This document shows, piece after piece, positions 61,401 to 64,000 of a stretch of 64,000 nucleotides of DNA. The stretch spans positions 35,041 to 99,040 of the forward strand of contig NZ_JAPDIR010000019.1 of the NCBI RefSeq assembly GCF_029870595.1. The letters are read 5' to 3'. A program made the position numbers and the translations under genes. The DNA comes from Sphingomonas sp. CBMAI 2297 (GTDB taxonomy: Bacteria > Pseudomonadota > Alphaproteobacteria > Sphingomonadales > Sphingomonadaceae). The notes beneath the pieces are model-generated. The model was given only the letters and a program-made list of their open reading frames with translations. It ran no database searches and was not told where the DNA came from. Positions within the stretch are counted from its first letter, which is position 1. The number at the start of each line of letters is the position of its first letter.

Positions 61401-64000
61401 TGACGCGGCCGGGGACGGCGGCGGGCGCGCTGGTGGAATCCTATGCCTATGACGTGCTGGGCCAGCGCATCGGTCGTTGGAACAATGTCGTCGGCTATGC
61501 CGGGCGCGAGCGGACGCAATATGATGCGCTCGGCCGGATGACACTGCAGGTCGCCTATGGCGGCGACGCCACCACCACCAGCTATGCCTGGGACGGCGGC
61601 ATGGCCACCTCGGGCATGGGGGGCTTCGGCGGGTGGGTCACGACGACGAGCACGGATGCCGATCGCGCCTCGGCCAGCGACGACATCTATGCGGCGATCC
61701 AGCATGTCGACATTTTCGGCCGGGTTGCCGCCCGTAGCGACAAGGGCGGCCAAGCCTATGGCTATCAATATGATCGCCTCGGTCGCATCGTAGCCGAGAC
61801 GAGCACGCTCTACGGCGTTTCCGCCCGCAATCTCAGCTATAGCTATTACAACACCGGGCAGGTCCGGCAGGTCCTCTCGGGCGACGCGCCGGTTGCGAAC
61901 AGCAATTGGGATCGCAAGGTCGCGAGCTACGAATATGACCTGCTCGGCCAGCTGACGCGCGAGACATTGGTCAGCGAAGCCGGCAAGTACAAGGAAGGAG
62001 GGTTCTTCTGGTTTCCGGACCCCGGCAATTCCCCAGACACGCCCGAGGGAGAGGGGCAAGGCCACTGGGAGCTGGTTCCCCCAAGCTACACGGTTGAGAC
62101 GCGGACCTTGCAGGACGGCCGCGCCAACTATGATGCGGGCGGCCGGATCACGCGCTATCGCGACACGATCGCGCCAGGCGTCGATGCGGTGGACAAGAGC
62201 TGGACCTATGATGCCGCCGGCAATGTTCGCTCGATCGTAACCAGCTACCTGCCGATGCAGGCGAACGGCGCGCTCGCGAGCACAGCGACGCCGCAGAGCT
62301 GGTGGTACCGGTACGACAGCATGAACCGGCTGGTGACGACCAAGGGCATATTCATCGGTGCGCCGGGATCGGGGTCGATCCAGCGCGGCGATGCGGGCAC
62401 GGACATCAGCTATGATGCGACGGGCGCGCGGGCGAGCGCGCAGACGGGTTCGAACGCGCAGGAAGTCTATGCCTATGATGCGGCGGGCCAACTGGTCACA
62501 GTGGTGATTGGCGGGATGACGCGGGCGCAGACCGGCTATGACCTGCTGGGCCGGGTCACCAGCTATGCCGAATATGATGGCTGGGGCATGGGCGTGCACA
62601 GCCGGTACGACATCGTCTACGACCCGCGCGGGCTGGTGCTGGCGGAAAAAAGCTCGACCCGGCAGGGCAGCGACTGGATCTATACCCACACGGCCAATTA
62701 CTACAGCGCCACCGGCGCGGGCGCGGCCGGCCCGGCGATCGGCTGGGCGGGCCAGACCGGCAGCGCGAGCGGGAGCCTGCTCTATTATAGCGAGACCAAG
62801 AATTGGAAGAATGGCGGTACGCCGGTCTATGGCGGGCCGGGCAGCTATTCGCAGGCCGATCTCGATTATGCCGACAGCTATACCAGGCAGTCCTATGAAT
62901 GGCGCGAGGGCGCGCGGCAGGCGCTGGTGCAGCTGGTCAACCGCGATGGCACGAGCAGCTCGAGCTATGACTATGACCGCGACGGAGGGCTGAGCCAGGT
63001 CGTCATCGCGGGCGGGGCGCGGTCGCGCACCATCGCCTATCGCAGCGACCTGCAGGGGCAGGTGCTCTATCGGTACGAGGCCGACAGCAACTGGTGGAAC
63101 AGCGAGCCGGCCACCCGCACCTATAGGTTCGGCGGGCGGCAGATGGGGGTGGTGAGCAACGACGGGACGTCGAATGTCGACTATGCCGCCTCGATCGACG
63201 CGCGGACGGCGGTGCCGGGCAACGGTGCGTTCCGGAACGGGGCGGCGGGCGGCACGGTGTTCGCGGATTTCGACGCGAACTTCACGGCGCTGAACGGCGG
63301 CACGATGGGCGGCGCGTCGAGCTATGTGGCGAACGGGGGCGAGACGCTGCAGTCGATCGCGGCGCAGCTCTGGGGCGATGCCAATCTGTGGTACAAGCTG
63401 GCGGAGGCCAATCCGGGCCTGTCGGCGGGCGGAGCGCTGGGCGGGGGCACGGCGCTGACGGTGCCCGGCGGAGTGGTGGGCAACCGCCACGACGCGACGA
63501 CCTTCAGGCCCTATGACCCGGCCGAGGCGATCGGCAACACCTCTCCGAACACGCCGAACCCACCGCAGAAGGGCAACCGATGCGGGACGCTGGGGGCGAT
63601 CGTCATGGTGGCGATCGCGGTGGCGGTGACGATGCTCACCCGGGTGCCGTTCGCCAAGCTGTTCGCGGGAATGGGCATGGGAAGCGCGGTGGGCGCGGGA
63701 GGTGCGGTGCTGGCGGGCACGACGTCGATCGGGCTGACCAGCACGGCCGCGATCGCGGGCGGCGTGGCGGCAGGCGTGGCGGGGAGCGTGGCGAGCCAGG
63801 CGTTCGGCGTGGCGGCCCGCCTCCAGGACGGGATCAGCTGGAAGGGCGTGGCGCTGGCGGGGATCAGCGCGGGGGTGAGCGGCGGGCTGGCGGGTGGCTT
63901 CGAGACGATCGCGGGCAGCGCGTTCCTGGGCGATGTGGTGCGCGGTGCGCTGGGGAGCGTGGTCAGCCAGGGGATCGGGGTCGCGACGCGGCTGCAGGAC
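55424..64000 (+). CDS. Giant RHS/YD-repeat protein with LysM-like domain (3' end outside window)
   Basis: At least 2,859 codons, one open frame from ATG 55424 (GGGGGA five bases before it) to the edge; no stop is seen. The N-terminus (MVAIFTGAGTGFERGSG) has no signal peptide; NAANGNLLISQRDEFLVGRGPD matches the start of RHS shells. Then come dozens of YD repeats of the form YDxxGRLxxxxD, to about residue 2,600. A LysM-like part lies at about 2,632-2,685 (VANGGETLQSIAAQLWGD, LWYKLAEANPGL), then a Gly/Ala/Val-rich hydrophobic stretch (about 2,726-2,859). This fits polymorphic toxins with the effector at the C-terminus, which is beyond the window. The reverse strand has long frames that are shadows. 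Confidence 0.92.
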   Translation, partial: MVAIFTGAGTGFERGSGSKLGSSGLLGSAGFGRSGEQIFLNAANGNLLISQRDEFLVGRGPDAGVNRTYNSLGNQSDDNGDNWRQSTQRAVSLNGTANSWGSSVTHQLGDGSEIVYYWTGSAYVTTEGGGVHDKITWDGSVFRWTDGDTGTVETYAAGGPSPWYRLSTVSDTSGNTLTYGYTGDKLTSLTTANGETLTYTWSGNHITEVNSGDGTLTRYYYDGYDRLSRVDAELTGGGAVYSTYYSYHGSSKLVATISETDGSYLAIGYDGANRVTSLSQTVAAGNTRTTSIAYGVDYTVVTDPAGQATTLHYNYLGALTQITAPPASAGAAPQTVKFAYDEDGNLTAVTDPAGQTTNYTRDSWGNVLVETDRLDNFTQRLFGPGNKLLIETRLGSGSTRYAYDSANRLVYTVSAEGRVTRNWYNGYGQLYFISEFPDNLYDLSGLTAEEPLSQSQLDSWCTGLGDTSSAVITYLSYDARGNMIRRMQASASSKYSVYDGMGGERDEHFTYDSAGRLLSRYVLSQNTESFVYDGLGRVVASTDLNGGTTSIVFNDAATQTVVTLGNGLTETSTYNKAGELVSYTKFGPFVTGTAIGYQYDKNGRARIYTDASGNKTYYLYDKAGRKVADIDANGGVTEYWYDLNNRLIGTVRYANAATGSGTLAALGDPNNSLELASIRPSSHSYDLWTWSVYDKEGRLIEAIEGDGSVTAYEYDASGRLVKTTGYANKLSSGQLDAFKVNGPSAWLPAAHAKDSVARIFYDRDGRKIGALDGEGYLTRTIYDGAGRKVREIAYANITNAALRASGSFQGLIDSAGTSASDRSVRYVYDGQNLLRFTIDALGQVTEYGYGSISVAIGLVRQTVRYAGTLGTLSSYSYASVKSAVAALASDPANRTSWAVYDNAGRLAYAIDAAGAVVGYSYDTRGQMVRKAEYATARPTGSLPSLGDMDAWASGTTTANDRITRYYYNATGELRYTVDAEGYITGNDYDGAGRVRFSARWDTPVSANDSWTIYTVDGARSGQWAGTNSYYDANGRLTFTTTNEGQSRRFYYYATGLLAWDILSEGGQDDSRTYYVYDAAGRKASVYVAYGTAEQAITTYAYNGLGDLVGVSDPNAHSTGFEYDHAGRVIRQTNAYGSPTVFEYNAFGEVTRTINARGLSTYSYYDQAGRVTSVVDALNYATTTSYTVFGEVASVTRAGATTSFGYDKLGRVVTTTDAEGGVETSGYDAFGNRIRFVNKLGGVTEYSYNRRGLLAEEKVQAILDGSGNVVTAGFSRNRYEYDARGNVVHRIEAYGLAEQRDTWFAYDKANRLTSKWGEAVAVGLSPATVTPTEYYRYDTRGNLVETIDANGARTLVYYDDLDRKVATVVQTGSAGNPQGLLSTFAYDPGGNLIRSRTWAAPVALPGAAGGTPPAPADGNYRETVNSYDNLDRLKTSSITGQSYGYWNGSSYVYATGATLTTSYDYDVVGNVVRTTGPDGVAVYSYYDVLDRKIAQVDGGSYATSWSYDAEGNVLSERRYAVQASGVSTSGYSASTSAADRVTEFSYDRMGRRLTEARSGVEAWSLNAASGQLSGASGTSLIRYTYNALGQVKSKTEATGDVTLYSYDNAGRLIQEARPGFSGVTPTVRYQYNGLGQLIVTRQGDASLQAGDRITTNLYDGAGRLTGTVDALGQTRSYVYDAAGRKLGETYSRALGDAAGTLVTEGISYQYDLAGNVIRQAVNTVSGGSWSEVSYTQMAYNAFGEITARGTNGGWQEQFRYDNGGRLTASNAGDGVWRIHGYDQAGRQTLSLESDGATDLSGMSQADAIGRIAGGTVTASATVYDGRGQAIQAVQVLRRTAADGAAQNIATGRGYTAFGELAWETDAYGRRTDYSYNSMGRVTQIERPSVSVTAENGTVSSLRPTERMFYDIAGRLIGTQDANSVQSGSGVKTTRQLLAGTGYGDAAALVLKEWHPDGGAISNGYDVFGDQASATDEIGRTTYMAYDKLGRLTQVTRPGTAAGALVESYAYDVLGQRIGRWNNVVGYAGRERTQYDALGRMTLQVAYGGDATTTSYAWDGGMATSGMGGFGGWVTTTSTDADRASASDDIYAAIQHVDIFGRVAARSDKGGQAYGYQYDRLGRIVAETSTLYGVSARNLSYSYYNTGQVRQVLSGDAPVANSNWDRKVASYEYDLLGQLTRETLVSEAGKYKEGGFFWFPDPGNSPDTPEGEGQGHWELVPPSYTVETRTLQDGRANYDAGGRITRYRDTIAPGVDAVDKSWTYDAAGNVRSIVTSYLPMQANGALASTATPQSWWYRYDSMNRLVTTKGIFIGAPGSGSIQRGDAGTDISYDATGARASAQTGSNAQEVYAYDAAGQLVTVVIGGMTRAQTGYDLLGRVTSYAEYDGWGMGVHSRYDIVYDPRGLVLAEKSSTRQGSDWIYTHTANYYSATGAGAAGPAIGWAGQTGSASGSLLYYSETKNWKNGGTPVYGGPGSYSQADLDYADSYTRQSYEWREGARQALVQLVNRDGTSSSSYDYDRDGGLSQVVIAGGARSRTIAYRSDLQGQVLYRYEADSNWWNSEPATRTYRFGGRQMGVVSNDGTSNVDYAASIDARTAVPGNGAFRNGAAGGTVFADFDANFTALNGGTMGGASSYVANGGETLQSIAAQLWGDANLWYKLAEANPGLSAGGALGGGTALTVPGGVVGNRHDATTFRPYDPAEAIGNTSPNTPNPPQKGNRCGTLGAIVMVAIAVAVTMLTRVPFAKLFAGMGMGSAVGAGGAVLAGTTSIGLTSTAAIAGGVAAGVAGSVASQAFGVAARLQDGISWKGVALAGISAGVSGGLAGGFETIAGSAFLGDVVRGALGSVVSQGIGVATRLQD

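Noticed and set aside
55424..63400. The many similar short motifs in this gene as a CRISPR array or tandem DNA repeat.
   Set aside because: The repeats are protein-level YD motifs with varied DNA; there are no constant direct repeats with regular spacers and no cas genes.
57662..63490. A 1,942-codon open frame on the minus strand.
   Set aside because: It lies wholly antisense to the RHS gene. Its product is a Arg/Ile/Ala/Pro mix with no domain, and RHS codon use at high GC easily leaves an open antisense frame.

Overview
The window is GC-rich, densely coded DNA whose genes point to an alphaproteobacterium of the Sphingomonas group. The pointers are a compact FlgH/FlgM/FlgJ-type flagellar set, a TonB-dependent receptor, short siroheme-synthase and FtsE/FtsX variants, and dispersed palindromes of the sort common in sphingomonads. 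The genus is an inference; the sequence contains no rRNA gene that would settle it.

Layout. Positions 1-4,000 carry housekeeping genes: a DUF218 (YdcF-like) fragment, ftsX and ftsE on the minus strand, a zinc-ribbon membrane protein on the plus strand, and a MATE exporter. A tRNA-Leu(GAG) and a large TonB-dependent receptor follow (4.1-7.3 kb). From 7.3 to 43.1 kb there is an almost complete flagellar locus. Its parts are the motB/motA stator genes, a minus-strand flgBCDEFGHIJKL operon (18.4 down to 9.6 kb), a divergent plus-strand block (a second MotA/MotB-like pair, flgA, flgM, a flgN-like gene, a lytic transglycosylase, flhA, fliA), an M28 peptidase, flagellin fliC, and a long plus-strand operon (sigma-54 activator, fliE-F-G-H-I-J-K-L-M-N-O-P-Q-R, flhB, fliD, fliS).

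The regulatory logic can be read in part from the sequence. Three sites fit the sigma-54 -24/-12 consensus: ahead of flgB, ahead of the second stator pair, and ahead of the transglycosylase-flhA-fliA unit. A sigma-28-like site lies ahead of flgM, and the window also encodes the sigma-54 activator, sigma-28 (FliA) and anti-sigma-28 (FlgM). This suggests a three-tier cascade: activator plus sigma-54, then basal body and hook, then FliA-dependent late genes.

From 43.3 to 54.7 kb the genes are metabolic and regulatory. They comprise a TetR regulator with an SDR oxidoreductase and matching palindromic operators, a family III CoA-transferase/racemase-like protein, an FMN reductase, a receiver-domain protein, a translationally coupled argH - lipoprotein - lysA - siroheme synthase - CorA/ZntB operon, a TlpA-like thioredoxin divergent from argH, rlmE and ppx/gppA.

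A tRNA-Gln(CTG) with a good promoter marks the border of the last segment. After about 0.5 kb of gene-poor DNA, one RHS/YD-repeat protein of at least 2,859 codons runs off the right edge. It carries a LysM-like domain near the end and looks like a polymorphic-toxin or wall-associated RHS protein whose C-terminal effector lies outside the window.

The main unusual points are a family of near-identical perfect hairpins (25-31 bp stems) between motA and motB, between fliP and fliQ, and beside rlmE; the second, shortened stator pair; and the giant LysM-RHS protein next to a tRNA.
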